Translations under genes and position numbers: made by a program | The notes under the pieces: generated by a model | The model's input: the letters and a program-made list of their open reading frames with translations, nothing else | Told to the model about the DNA's origin: nothing | Databases searched by the model: none | Shown here: in pieces, positions 1-23,900 of the stretch | Layout of the letters: every line of letters begins with the position of its first letter | How positions within the stretch are numbered: position 1 is the first letter of the stretch | Assembly (NCBI GenBank): GCA_026826555.1 | Contig: JAKSZT010054399.1 | Span: 3,787,627 to 3,851,626 of the forward strand | Source: Tolypeutes matacus | Lineage: Eukaryota > Chordata > Mammalia > Cingulata > Chlamyphoridae | Direction of reading: 5' to 3' | Length of the DNA: 64,000 nt

Positions 1-13245
<13,245 letters not shown>

Positions 13246-13249
13246 CCAG

Positions 13250-13850
13250 CCATTAAAAATTTACTTCTACAGATATAAAAAGTGAGTGTCAACTGAGTTT
13301 ATATATTAGGTACTTGTATATTTCCTAAGATTAATATAGATTTTGAACAATTAAAGTGAATATTTTCTATCAGTCTGAGTTCTACAACCTCATACTGCAG
13401 GTGATAAACAGGAAATTCATGTTCATAATCATATGGCACATGAAACTTGCCAATTAAGCCCCCCCCCCCCCCAAACTGGTTAGAAGTAAATTGAAACAAA
13501 CCCTTCAAGAAGGTAACTGTAACCTATGAAATGAGTTCTCATTAATTAATTTCACTAAAACGAACTGAGAGCTGCAGCTGGGAAGACTCCTCCTGATATC
13601 CACCTCTCCTCTCTCCCTCTCCCTGCATCCTTTCCACCCACGAGGAGGGGGGAGTAGAAGCCTTACTGTTACTGGTGTGGGTACTGCTTTGCATCCAGGT
13701 GAATCCAAGAAGAAAGGAAAACATAATTCCTTTTAAATTGCTTTTTCTTTCAGGGCTCTCAAAGACTACAAGGCATGGATTGTACGTGAAGGATGAAAAA
13801 ATGTGTACTTCCCCCAGACAAATAGATTTATGGCTTTTATAATGACCCCT
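13250..13850. other. RANBP9-NOL7 convergent intergenic gap
   Basis: Contains a C14 run (13459-13472) and no recognised repeat or gene. Neither gene needs a promoter here. Confidence 0.6.
13459..13472. repeat. C14 homopolymer
   Basis: Fourteen C in the convergent gap between RANBP9 and NOL7. Confidence 0.9.
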
Positions 13851-13948
13851 TAAAATGGTTTAATGAGTGATTTATTAATTTTTTTCAGAAAAAATTCTCT
13901 AAATTAAATAACTTTAAATTCTTTACATACAAAGTACTGATTCTTCAT
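13850..13948 (-). other. NOL7: NOL7 3'UTR with candidate poly(A) signal
   Basis: The plus-strand TTTATT at 13871-13876 reads AATAAA on the minus strand, about 75 bases after the stop. This gives a short 3'UTR ending near 13,850, about 600 bases from the convergent RANBP9 end. Confidence 0.6.
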
Positions 13949-14040
13949 TTAACTTTGATATACTCTCCCAGAAGAAGCTTTCATCTTTCTGAACATCCAC
14001 CGTCTTTGAAACCTCTGGGCGTTTTGTTTTTTCTGGGTTC
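13949..14040 (-). CDS. NOL7: NOL7 coding exon 8 (terminal)
   Basis: The acceptor is ctatactag. It reads [20 protein letters not shown], then ASSGRVYQS and TAA. The basic RFxRRWMxRKMK block is the NUC129 signature. Human ends KMKTKK, so the tail after KMK is longer and different here. Confidence 0.93.
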
Positions 14041-17000
14041 CTAGTATAGAAAGTTTTGTGCCACAGTAAGAATATTAAAGATATACAACTCCCAAGAAAC
14101 ATAACATTCTACGTACTAAAGATTCCCTCAATTACATCAACAGAAATACTAAAAGTTTAACATAGAAGCAATATGATACTTCATAATTATCTGTGCATGT
14201 TTATCTCCTTAAAAATAATTACACAATATATAAAACCACCAAAACCAGAAGGATAAACTGGATCTTACCCCAAGCAATATTCACAAACTGAGCTGCAGCC
14301 TTTTTCACCGGCAACCTCTTATTGTCAAGAGATAGGAACTTATTTACTAGAAAAGAGAATTATTTATCATTTGTGTATCTCATTTGCAGTAGGACGTGAG
14401 AAAAAAAGTTCATAAGGAAATCACCTGTAGTTCTGTTGGTTCCTGGACCATATAAAGAATTGTGTATGAAGGCTTTGGCTGCTTGTTGCCTTGAATCTCT
14501 CAGATCTTGGTCTTTTAGTCTTACAGCTAAGTAGCTTTGATTCCGGCTGGTGACAAAAGGACAACGTGAATGAGTACTAATTTTGTGTATGCACAGATAA
14601 TAAAACTAAGTTTACAGGGCTAGCTTTTATAGGAAATAGACTACTATTCACATTTTAGTTGAGCAAATAAATGTTTCATTTTTATATAAATATCGAAACT
14701 GATTTTCCAGAGGCTTCAGTCTGAAATTACTACTAATAAAAATACTTTCCCACATAAACTGATACATTTTAATGTTCTCAAAAGATCACCTTACATTCTA
14801 CATGAAAAAGACAATTACCTGACAAACTGTACTTTTTGTACTTTTTCTTTAGTTTTCTTAGAGTCCCTTCCTTTTTCACATTCTTCACTTTTCTTTTGCA
14901 AATTACCTGAAAATTAAGTTATATTTCCTAATTAGCATTTACTTAAAAATACATTGGGCATATCTGCTGGAGTTCACTTTATTTTATTTATTTTTTTATT
15001 TTGCCTGGAGGTCCTGGGGATCAAACCCAGGTCCTTCCATATGGCAGAGGGACACCCAACCATCTGAGCCACACCCGCCCCCAGAGTTCCCTTTAAATAT
15101 CCACCACACACCGATGTTATTGGGCCAATAAGATTTAACATTTAACTGCATCTGTAAATGCTCTTGACACTTATATGAGAAGTCATTTAAATAAGAATGC
15201 TTCATACCTTCTTTCAACTTTCCTGGTGATTTCTTTATGCTAAGGAAGAACAACAAAAATACTGATCAGAATCACATACAGCAAAGATTGATATAGTAAC
15301 ACAATTACACCCGGTTTGGCAAATACTCTTCCCGCCCCTCCCCTCAATTTTACTCAGCATCTTTAATCAGCTTTGGAAAAGCCAATGTCACTCCCCAATG
15401 CACCATTCCCTCCCTGCCAGCAATTCCTAATCACCAAAATAATGTAAGCATAACTTCGCAGAATCTGACATCTGAAAGCATTTTAGCAGGCTGCCCAAGA
15501 AATGAATTGCTGTGACTGATGGAGTTAAAGTGAAAGTCTTGAGAACGGGTTATACAAAATTGTATTTGAAAGAAGAAGTGGAAGGTAGTAGGCCTGCCTC
15601 ATTCTGAGAAATCACAAAGGCTTAATTCAACAGTTTAGACATAAGGGACAAGGACCAGCCTCAAGGAGTCTGTGGCAACAATAGACAAATGTGAACGGAT
15701 AAAATACGAGATACCTACACAAAAGCACCTAAATGGTGGAAAGGCTACACAAAGGAGGTGGTGACAATGGGGGGGGGGCAGTGTTATGAGAGAAGAGGTG
15801 ACATGAGCTTGATTTTGAAGATGAAAGGGAAACTGCCACTGAAATTTGCTTGTACGTTTAATGTATTCAGGATATGAATAACTCTTAATGTTCTATTCAA
15901 AAGTCCCTTTTCCTAAAAATTTGAAAACCACTGGCCTAGATAACAGATAAAGGGCTAAACTTCTGAACTTAATGCATTAAAGCGGGGATTCTTAACCTTT
16001 TTTTGTTCCATGGAACCTTCTGCCAGTCAGGTGAAAACCACAGACCCCTTACTGAGTCCACACTATACTATGTATTATTTAATACATCACACCTGCACCA
16101 ACACGTCCCCACAAGAATTTATTTATTTTTTTATTTCAATTCTAGCTCACAGACCCCTGGTTAAGAACCCCTGCATTAAAGGGAAACAAGGGGAAGACAA
16201 TTTTAGTAAGCTGTGACTGATTTCATGGCTGAGAGAAGATGACTACAGTTCTTGGCTTGAAACACTGGCAAAGTTGCTAAATGAAAGGGGTAACAAGGAG
16301 GAAGAGTAGGTTCATGGCACGTTAGGGTGGCAAGTTCAGGATGAGTTGAGTTTAAGGACTCATGGGTACCTGTCTATTGCCCCTACTAAATGATACATTT
16401 CAAACGTTTTATTCTCCACCCTGTGTCCATACCCCTAGCACAATGACAGGTACACCACAAAATTTACTGTTCACACTGAGATCAGAGACTCAGAAGTTAA
16501 GATTTGAATTTGGGAATGAACAAAACAAAGTAACAGAAACAGGAAATGGAACATTTCCCACCAAATTCAGCATCTACTATATAGCTTTTTAATTTAGGCT
16601 TTACAATTCCTCCAATTATCTGATTCAAGTAAATGTTTGTGCCAGCGTGTAATTCCACTACTGGCTATTTCAAAGATGGGTGGTGTACATAAGCAAGTAT
16701 TACAGTAAGATTACTTACTTGGTCTGGGAAGGTGTAGTTAACTTCTCAAGAATAGTATCTGGAAGGAGTTTTTTTTTCTTGGAAGAAAGACATTTTTAAA
16801 ATATCAATAAAAAGTGATGTACACAACAATATGTCAGGAGTTGCTTCTGAAAATTAGGATTTTTAAAGGACAGTCCTACCTCAAGGCAAATAATTAAACT
16901 GAATACTGTCCCCAGTATCTCAACTGCTGGAAGACTGGGCCCAAGAAACAACCGAAAGATATTATTCCGTATTCTCTCTGAAAAACTGGGTGAAAATGGA

Positions 17001-17868
17001 AAAGGGGGCCCATCACATTCCAACCCTCAATTTATTCCACTTAAAAGGTGAAAGCAGTTATGTCCTAGCGCCAGTGCTGACATTTTAGTGACAGCAAAAC
17101 AATCGTACCCTATGTCTCTAAAGCCGTAGTTTACAAAGACACCTGGTTTAATTGTCACAGCAACCCAGTTTCAGAGACACGTCCTCAGCGAAGCTAAAGG
17201 ACTGAGATGCCATGGCCAGCTGAGTTAGGACCGGGACTGTAACCCTAAGATTTCAAATTCACTACTCTCCACTCCCACCTCCAATCGGTGCACAGCAAGG
17301 GGGGCATGTTTCTTTCCACCGTTGTCGCAAGAAAAATCAGTGGCCTTTTGTCCACCGCAATGTCCTACCAGCCCCAAAGATACCAGCCCCGGGCGTTCTA
17401 GGCTAGGCCGGGCCGGACTTTCTTTAGAAGGAGACGCCTCCCTACCTCTAACTAACCTTCTGTTCGATGAACAGCTCCTCGCGTCGCTTCCTCTTCTCCT
17501 TCAAGAGCGTTTTATCCCTGGGAGGAACGGGGACGAGTCATCGCTGGAAGCACGCGCGGGACGGGGAGGGCGGGTCTCGCACCGGCCCGGCCGCGGGCTC
17601 CCAACCTGCGCGCGGTCTCCCGCACTCGCCGCTCCTCTTCCTTCGCTTCCGCCTGGGCGCTGGCGAAAGTCAGCTCCTCCGGGGCCTCGTCGTCGAGCTC
17701 GTCGTCCCCGTCCTCGTCCCCCTCCAGCGGCTCGGCGGCCGCGCCGCTGCTGGGCTGCCCCAGCAACAGCCCGTGCTCCGCCGCCTCCTCCGCGCCCGGC
17801 TGGCCCTCGTCCACCATTGCCGACGCCGACGCCGGGGCGCGGGACGCGCGCGACCGCAGCTGCACCAT
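13949..17868 (-). CDS. NOL7: NOL7, nucleolar protein 7, complete coding region in 8 exons
   Basis: NOL7 is a nucleolar protein acting early in small-subunit ribosome biogenesis (family knowledge). Exons on the minus strand: 17868-17606, 17517-17457, 16777-16719, 15239-15208, 14906-14819, 14546-14425, 14346-14269 and 14040-13949. They total 795 bases in one open frame, 264 residues plus TAA, against 257 in human. The N-terminus reads [14 protein letters not shown], then a long acidic stretch (residues about 48-70, [16 protein letters not shown]), a basic coiled region ([17 protein letters not shown], about 95-115), a Lys/Glu-rich middle and the NUC129-type C-terminus ([12 protein letters not shown]). 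All introns use GT/AG. The start ATG is the family start and lies just inside the CpG island; upstream ATGs give unrelated frames. The last eight residues differ from the human ending (see findings). Confidence 0.95.
14269..14346 (-). CDS. NOL7: NOL7 coding exon 7
   Basis: The acceptor is cttttctag and the donor TGGG|gtaaga. It reads [18 protein letters not shown], then AQFVNIAWG, matching the human segment with conservative changes. Confidence 0.94.
14425..14546 (-). CDS. NOL7: NOL7 coding exon 6
   Basis: The acceptor is tgtcaccag and the donor ACAG|gtgatt. It reads [20 protein letters not shown], then [19 protein letters not shown], nearly identical to the human block. Confidence 0.95.
14819..14906 (-). 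CDS. NOL7: NOL7 coding exon 5
   Basis: The acceptor is aattttcag and the donor TCAG|gtaatt. It encodes a lysine/glutamate-rich stretch, [17 protein letters not shown] to VQKVQFV. This is the least conserved part of the protein, but phase and length agree with the human exon. Confidence 0.9.
14982..15083 (-). mobile_element. tRNA-derived SINE in NOL7 intron
   Basis: Minus strand: GGGGCGGGTGTGGCTCAGAT, B box GGTTTGATCCC, then a T-rich tail on the left. It is flanked by near-identical 12-bp copies GAGTTCACTTTA (14970-14981) and GAGTTCCCTTTA (15084-15095), a target-site duplication with one mismatch. It sits about 125 bp from the 32-base NOL7 exon 4. Confidence 0.85.
15208..15239 (-). CDS. NOL7: NOL7 coding exon 4 (32-base micro-exon)
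   Basis: The acceptor is ttccttag and the donor GAAG|gtatga. It reads (N)[10 protein letters not shown], matching human IKKSPGKVKE. It was placed by family match and splice phase (2 in, 1 out). Confidence 0.9.
15983..16173. mobile_element. Non-autonomous hAT element (MITE-like), 191 bp
   Basis: Ends CGGGGATTCTTAACC and GGTTAAGAACCCCTG form inverted repeats. An exact 8-bp target duplication CATTAAAG flanks it (15975-15982 and 16174-16181), the hAT hallmark. It lies upstream (5') of NOL7 exon 4 in the intron between exons 3 and 4. Confidence 0.9.
16719..16777 (-). CDS. NOL7: NOL7 coding exon 3
   Basis: The exon begins with nine A bases (KKK, where human has KRK) directly after acceptor ccaag, then [16 protein letters not shown] and donor AA|gtaagt. 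The A-run at the acceptor is odd, but frame and phase fit both neighbours. Confidence 0.9.
17457..17517 (-). CDS. NOL7: NOL7 coding exon 2
   Basis: The acceptor is cctcccag and the donor AAG|gttagt. It reads (R)[20 protein letters not shown], a basic helical segment. Only an 88-base intron separates it from exon 1. Confidence 0.94.
17606..17868 (-). CDS. NOL7: NOL7 coding exon 1
   Basis: Encodes residues 1-87 plus two bases of the next Arg codon, with donor CGCAG|gttggg. It is GC-rich because it lies in the CpG island. It holds the acidic block and [18 protein letters not shown], matching human NOL7 closely. Confidence 0.95.
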
Positions 17869-18001
17869 GGCCCACGCAGCGCCGGACCATCTGACCTCTG
17901 ACCCGGAAGCGGCGCGCAGGCGGGGCGCGGCGCGGGCCGCCATCGCCCCCTGCAGGCTCGGAGGCTCCACTGAGCTGCGCGGAGGCCACCCCAGCAAGGG
18001 C

Positions 18002-18043
18002 GGGGACGCATGCGCAGAGCGGGGGGACGCATGCGCAGAGCGG
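18002..18043. promoter_or_regulatory. Perfect 21-bp tandem duplication, each with an NRF1-type palindrome
   Basis: Two back-to-back identical units of 21 bp, each containing ACGCATGCGCA, a good match to the NRF1 site (YGCGCAYGCGCR). They lie about 135-175 bp upstream of the NOL7 start codon, a normal place for NRF1 sites in CpG-island promoters. Binding itself is inferred. Confidence 0.75.
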
Positions 18044-18664
18044 GAAGGGCGGGCGGGCAGTGATCCCACGCGCTGGTCGCTGCACCGCCACCTTCAAGCC
18101 ACCGGGGCCAGCTGGGTCGACCCAATCCAGCCCAGTGTGCCAGCGTTGCCTGCACTCCGCGGAGAAGTAAATTTCAAGGGGACGAAGTGCGCAGAGCGCA
18201 AGGAGGCCGTCCGGAGGAGACCCAGGCTTGAGCGACCCCTCAGCTCCGTGGCGTCGGCCTCCCGGCCCCGCGCCTGGAGGGGCCCCTCGCTCCTGCACTC
18301 CTCACTCCCTAATCCTGTTTCTCCAACTCCCCGACTCCCCCCGTTTGGTGTGAGCTCTGATTGCCGGGAGCGCCTCTGGTTCCCTGCTGTGTCCCCTAGG
18401 CTCTGAGCCGAGGCTGGGCCCATCCCGAATGCTGCGTAAATGGCTGATGAAAGAATGAATGACTTCCTCGTTAGCCGCGTGCCCCCGAGTGGAGCCCCTG
18501 TTCATCCTTCAGAAGCTCTCACCTGGCTCACTGGAGCCTTTCAAACAGCTAACATCCACCCAGTCCCCACCGTCCCCATCTCTAACTGTGCTCGCCTCTG
18601 AACCGCGCACAAATTGCTACTGCTGTGCTGTCTACACTGTGTAATAATCGTTTATGTTGACAGT

Positions 18665-18775
18665 TGTTGAAACCATTCCGTGTGAACTCCTTGAGGGATC
18701 GTATTAATCATTTTATTTGTAATGTCTATCCAATGGTAGATGGGCAATAAATGTTAAGTTGAATTGAGTTACTCG
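18665..18775 (+). repeat. L2/MIR-type 3' end
   Basis: 'gaactccttgagggatcgta' leading to 'gggcaataaatgttaagttg' is the standard 3' end of these old repeats. Confidence 0.6.
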
Positions 18776-20281
18776 ATTTCATATATATTTTGTATTTTTA
18801 ATTCTCCTTTCATCTCCTGATTTAGAAGCAATTCCTAATTAAAAAAAAAAACTGAAAAAATGAACAAAATGACAAAACAAAAAAAGCTGCTAGTACCAAA
18901 GGCCCAGTATGTGAGAAGCTGCAAAGATCAATGCTGGAACTTCTGGGTCAGATACAAATGACAAATCAAAAATGAAATCAGATTTCCTGAAACAGCTTGT
19001 TGACTTCCATCATTGCTAACACGAGCAATAAAACTAATTTTGAGAAGCCAAATGACAAACCTATTAAAAGTGCATGATAATATTATGTATGAAAACTGAA
19101 TTAAGTATTACAAAACCTTTACTACAAAGTGTTTATTACAAGTATTACAAGCTCCTTCACTGTACCTCCCTTGACACACCCGGGAGTATTTCATGTGAAC
19201 TGGGCCCTAAGGGTGCCTGGCTGGACCTCCTGACTCCCAGAGGTTATAAACATCTCACTTCTTCACACAAAGGACCTTTGGGATTTATTAAAAGTTACAA
19301 CTTGCAAATGCAGTATAAAGTTTCATATGAGGGTTCCTTGTTACCTATTTCTACAAAAGCCTAAGGTGTAACACTAAATGCAATTTTGCAAGGGGCTGAG
19401 GGCACAGTGGCCCAGGTGCATAATCACGCAGAAAACCCACCCATCCAGGGGTAACAGGCCTTGTTTACTAAAGATCACTCCTCCCAGCCAGACCCCTGAA
19501 GCTCGCCAGAAGCTGACATTCCAGGGGCCCCAGGGGCTGCATTACCTGGTGGGGCTTAAGGAGAGAGCTGTATTCTTTAGAAATCAGACTCTAGGGTAGT
19601 AAAAGCAACATTTTGTAAAGTCAAGGAAAAAACTCCTTAACAGAACTCTGTGCCTGGGAAAGCCTGGTGGACCCCACAAGGATTCTAAGCTTCTGAGTTG
19701 GTGACATTGAGAAAGAGTCAGCCAATCACCTCTCCCTTTCCTCCCTGGCTAAGGCGGCCAGAGCTAAACACTAGGCAGCTGTGTTCACTCTTGGGCTCCA
19801 TATGTTTACATCCTCCTTTTCTTCTCACCCTGATTTTCTACCTTGTTTCTATTTTCCCTTCCTTGTATGTGTTCTTGTTTAAAGCTACCCCACATCAACC
19901 GAGGTAAGGCAGTGTAATAAGGAAAACACTGAAGGGAAAAAGCCCCAATACATCTCTTGGGGTAACATCTTTATACAACCAATTACCAGCTATAAGAGTG
20001 ACTTTCTACCAAAACTCGTGCAAAAATCAGAATGAAAGAATACCAGTATTTTACCCTTTAACTTCTATCTTTGCCCAAACAGCACACATCCCAAATAGCA
20101 AAAATACAATCAGGATAAATTACATATTTTAGACACTCGAATTGTGCACTTTTCCCCCTTCCAGCGGCCAACTAAACATGTCAGAGATATCTTATGTTTC
20201 AGTTCAAACCAAGTAACATGCATTAACTTTACAGTCCTCTGGTTTCTCCTCTTAAACATTTGGGGGACTGTTACTTCTAAG

Positions 20282-20790
20282 CCCCCATCATCTCAGTTTG
20301 TCAGAGCTGCTATCACAAATACCACACAGAGGGTTGTTTTAATGGGTATTATTGGCTCACGGGTTCAGAAGCTGGAAGTCCCAAAATCAAGATGTCAGCA
20401 AGGCCAAGCTTTCTCCCCGAACACTGCAGCGTTCTGGTGATGGCTGGATGGCAACCCTTGGTGGTCCTTGGCTTTCCCGTCCCATGGTAATGTCCTCTTC
20501 TTTCTCCTCCAGGTTCTGGCTCACTGCCTGCATCTTCCTCGGCCTTCTCCTTCTAAGACCTCCAGAATTCCAGATTAAGACCCATCCTGGTTCAGTTTGC
20601 CACACCTTAACTAAAAATAACATCTTCAAAAGGTCCGATTTACAATGGGCTCACGCCCACAGGAGTGTGGATTGAGATGAAGACTGTGTCCAAACCAGGG
20701 CACGCAATTCAACCAGCCTCAGCCTCCACCACGTAGTAACAGGTTGGGGGTATGAGACTATTTGAGATCTTTCAATATTCAGTTTATCAA
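20282..20790 (-). mobile_element. MaLR-like LTR, antisense
   Basis: 'gtttgtcagagctgctatca', 'gcccacaggagtgtggattg' and the general layout match the antisense of MLT1-type LTRs. A second, shorter copy lies at 43240-43540. Confidence 0.55.
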
Positions 20791-20855
20791 CCACAAGATT
20801 CTTCCCTGTTTGTGACCTATTACTAAGATGTACTATAAATCTTCTTTTCCCTCAA

Positions 20856-20931
20856 CTAGGAAACAGTTTCAGTTTCATGGGGGGCAAGGGCTTCCGGGAG
20901 AGTGCTGCCACTGGGCCCCTGGAAATGAAAC
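20856..20931 (-). CDS. SIRT5: SIRT5 terminal coding exon
   Basis: The acceptor is cctctttcag. It reads [19 protein letters not shown], then TETVS and TAG, matching human FHFQGPCGTTLPEALACHE with both cysteines replaced. It lies 8.9 kb beyond the previous exon, after a long repeat-filled intron. At 76 bases it was found only by searching for the expected C-terminus. Confidence 0.92.
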
Positions 20932-23900
20932 CTGAAAGAGGACAAAATACAGCAGAGTTATGAACCCAGTTAGCAAAATGAACACACATCACACATTTCT
21001 TAGTTACACCCAGAATAAAATCCAAATCCTCACAAAATTTGTGTGCTCACTTCTTTCATCTACTTTCTAAAAACTGGAGATAATAGACATTTCATTATGT
21101 GTTGGCTCCTGTGGCTTAGGGAATTTAAGGGAGCAATTGCTTAGAATTTATGTGCTACAAATAATTTTAAGTGGTAGGGGGAGTCGTGATTGCAAGGTAT
21201 ATTTTGGGATTGTGTGTCCAAATTCAACATTAAAATTGTAAGTTTATATGCACACACACATTAAACGAGCATTCACGTGGGCTGAGGACAAGAGAAATAA
21301 GTAGTTCACGCACCACCCAAACCATAAGGATTTTAGCTGAGGTAACAGGCCTCCCCAACTGTCCACTGGACTTCGCAACTAGCCTCTGTCTTATAGTCAG
21401 AAAACAGAGAGTAGAAAGAGGAGGGAGAAAAAAGAAGAAAAATCAATAATTCCATTTCCTTCAAGAGAAAACAGTATGGGGGGTGGGGAAAGATAATCTA
21501 AGAAACAAAAAACTGGACTCTCTAGTGTGTTATTAAGACCAATTGAGCACAATAAAAAAGGGAAGCACTTCCTTATGTCATTCATCATTCCTATTATTCT
21601 TGATATGCTGTAAGTCATGAACGTCTTAATGCTCAAATACAGCAAACGTTCTCTTGACAGAGTGCCACTAAATGGACGTCCCTGGTCAAATGGCATCTCC
21701 AAACCTTTTGCCACACAGGCCAGGGTCCCTTGAGGGTTTTCCAAGAGTTACAGCGGAAAGTTTTTAGGGAGTTCCCAGATCCTCAACTTCCATGTTTTCT
21801 AAAAAGGAACTTTCAAGGGCCCCTTTCCACATTCACCCTTCTCCCATTTTACAAAAACAAGCTGTTCTCCTCACCCACCCCACATCTTACAATGGTGCCT
21901 TATCCAAGAGTATGAAAACCTATGGGGTGCCAAATAAAGGTGCATTTGAAATATTGGCAATTTTTTAAAATGATGTCTAAAAGACTGGATAACACATCCA
22001 GAAGTCAGGTGGTTTTAATTCTTGCTTTCAATAAAATTGAAAGAAAGTCTAATAAGAGTCGTCAATTAACAGATCATTAACTATGATACAAAATTATGAT
22101 GTATATTTTAGCATATAACTTGGAAGGAGGTCCAAAATCTGAGTGGCAATGCCGTAAACAATTCCTTTCATGTTATGTGGCCCAGGTTTCTTGGTTCTTA
22201 CATCTACAAAAGCAAAAACTAAGAATTACAATTGGCATGGAAGAAGTAAAAGTAATCACACCACTCATCAAACTGGAATAAGACACAGATCGAGCCAGTG
22301 AAAAGTTAACAGAAAACAATTTGTCCCAGGGACAAGCTGTGTCACAATAACCACCAGCTGTGAGTGACTACTGCTTTTTCACTCACCAAGGAATTTTGTT
22401 CTCTAAAATCAGAAACTGTCTGAAACATTGCTGTTTGAAATGATACCAGTGAAGAATGAAATAAACCACTCTTGCCCAGAGGATCTAAGTCACTTTGACA
22501 CGGCCTTGATTTCCAGCCCAGGTTCCGAGCTAGAGATAAGGGTTTCTGGACACAACATTCCACATCTAGCTTAACTTTGTAGTCTCTGGAGAAACAGGGC
22601 CTCTGGTGTATTTGCCATCCAGGACTGTTTGCTTTGGAGCCTATCAAAAACTTCATTTAAATTTCATCTGAAATTTAAAAATCCTACAATAACTCTATTA
22701 TTCCCTTTGGTGACAAGCCTCTTGGTTCCTCTGGTTTGTCATCTTCCTCATTGTTGTGAGTCAAGACACGTGATTTTGTCAGTCTTCAGATTTGTTTTGG
22801 GTGACTGTAGGCCAACTGGATTACAACAACATGAACTGTGTCTCCTGACAATACATAATATTCATCCACAGGTACATAAACTAGTAAGAAAAAATAGTGT
22901 CCCATTCATCTACTAAGAGATGCATTTCCAATATAATTTTGCTTTTATGGATTCATAAAAATTCATCATTTTTATGTTATTATGAGCCATTTACTACAAA
23001 TTGTTGTAATGTAATTTGATCTAGAAGAATTTTAATAGAAAAAAATTAATATTTTAAAGGAAATTAGAAAAAAATTAAATATTAATTCATGTGATATTTT
23101 GTTGCAGAAATATAGGATAATCGATAAAAGATTTTCAAATATATTACATTATATATTTATATTACATTATATAACATATATACTATATATTATATAATTT
23201 CTGTGGAAGAAGTGGAATGGAAATACAAGTTCAAAGAGAAAAACGGAAACTGTGAAGGTTCCAATTGTTAAAGAAGGGCTTGTATATTTATTTTGTAAAT
23301 GATGACAGTGGATATCAAATAGTTATTTAGATTTGACTGGGCACATTTAAAACCACGATATGGAAGTTTTACTGTAAAATGCTAGTATTTACAATACACT
23401 GGGAATCACATCATTTTCAACTTTTTTTTTTTTTTCTGGTTAGTTGCAAGTTTCTATGGTGTAATTTTCTAAAATGTTGACACTTTATTTTTTTTAACTT
23501 TATTTTGTACATTTAATAAGTAAAAATATAAACAATTAAAAACTAAAAAGTAAACACAGATGAATATATACTTTTCTCAATTAAATGTAATGGACACACA
23601 TATTTTTTTTTTTAATCAAACAATATGTTACACAATATATTTGGTTCATAGTAATGCATTCACACTGTATTTGTCCTTTTGTGTCTGAATTGCTTCACTC
23701 AACATAATGTCCTCCAGGTTCATCCATGTTGCCATATGTTTTATGACTTCATTTCTTCTTACAGCTGCATATTCCATCATGTGAAGAGACCACAGTTTGT
23801 TTATCCATTCATCTGTTGATGGACACCTGGGTTGTTTCCAACTTTTGGCAATGGTGAATAATGTGGCTATGAACATCGGTGTGCAGATGTCTGTTCGTGT

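Larger units (their letters stand above)
17480..18290 (-). promoter_or_regulatory. NOL7: NOL7 promoter / CpG island
   Basis: Dense in CpG and G/C, in sharp contrast to the AT-rich surroundings, and covering NOL7 exon 1. There is an ETS/GABP-like CCCGGAAGC at about 17902-17910 and a YY1-like GATGGCGGC (minus strand, about 17939-17947), both just upstream of the start codon. No TATA box is visible, as expected for a housekeeping CpG-island promoter. Several long GC-rich open frames in both strands are by-products of the composition. Confidence 0.8.
18291..20855. other. NOL7-SIRT5 intergenic region and SIRT5 3'UTR
   Basis: SIRT5 transcription ends somewhere here. Minus-strand AATAAA candidates are TTTATT at 19284-19289 and 19132-19137 on the plus strand. 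An L2-like 3' end lies at about 18665-18775 and a MaLR-like LTR at about 20282-20790. I recognise nothing in 18780-20270. Confidence 0.6.

Noticed and set aside
18002..18043. CRISPR-like or satellite repeat
   Set aside because: Only two units, no spacers, in a mammalian promoter.
17322..18423. Several long open frames (up to 265 codons) on both strands of the CpG island
   Set aside because: They overlap NOL7 exon 1 in other frames or run over its promoter; long frames without stops are expected in GC-rich DNA. Only the frame with [12 protein letters not shown] and splice sites is real.
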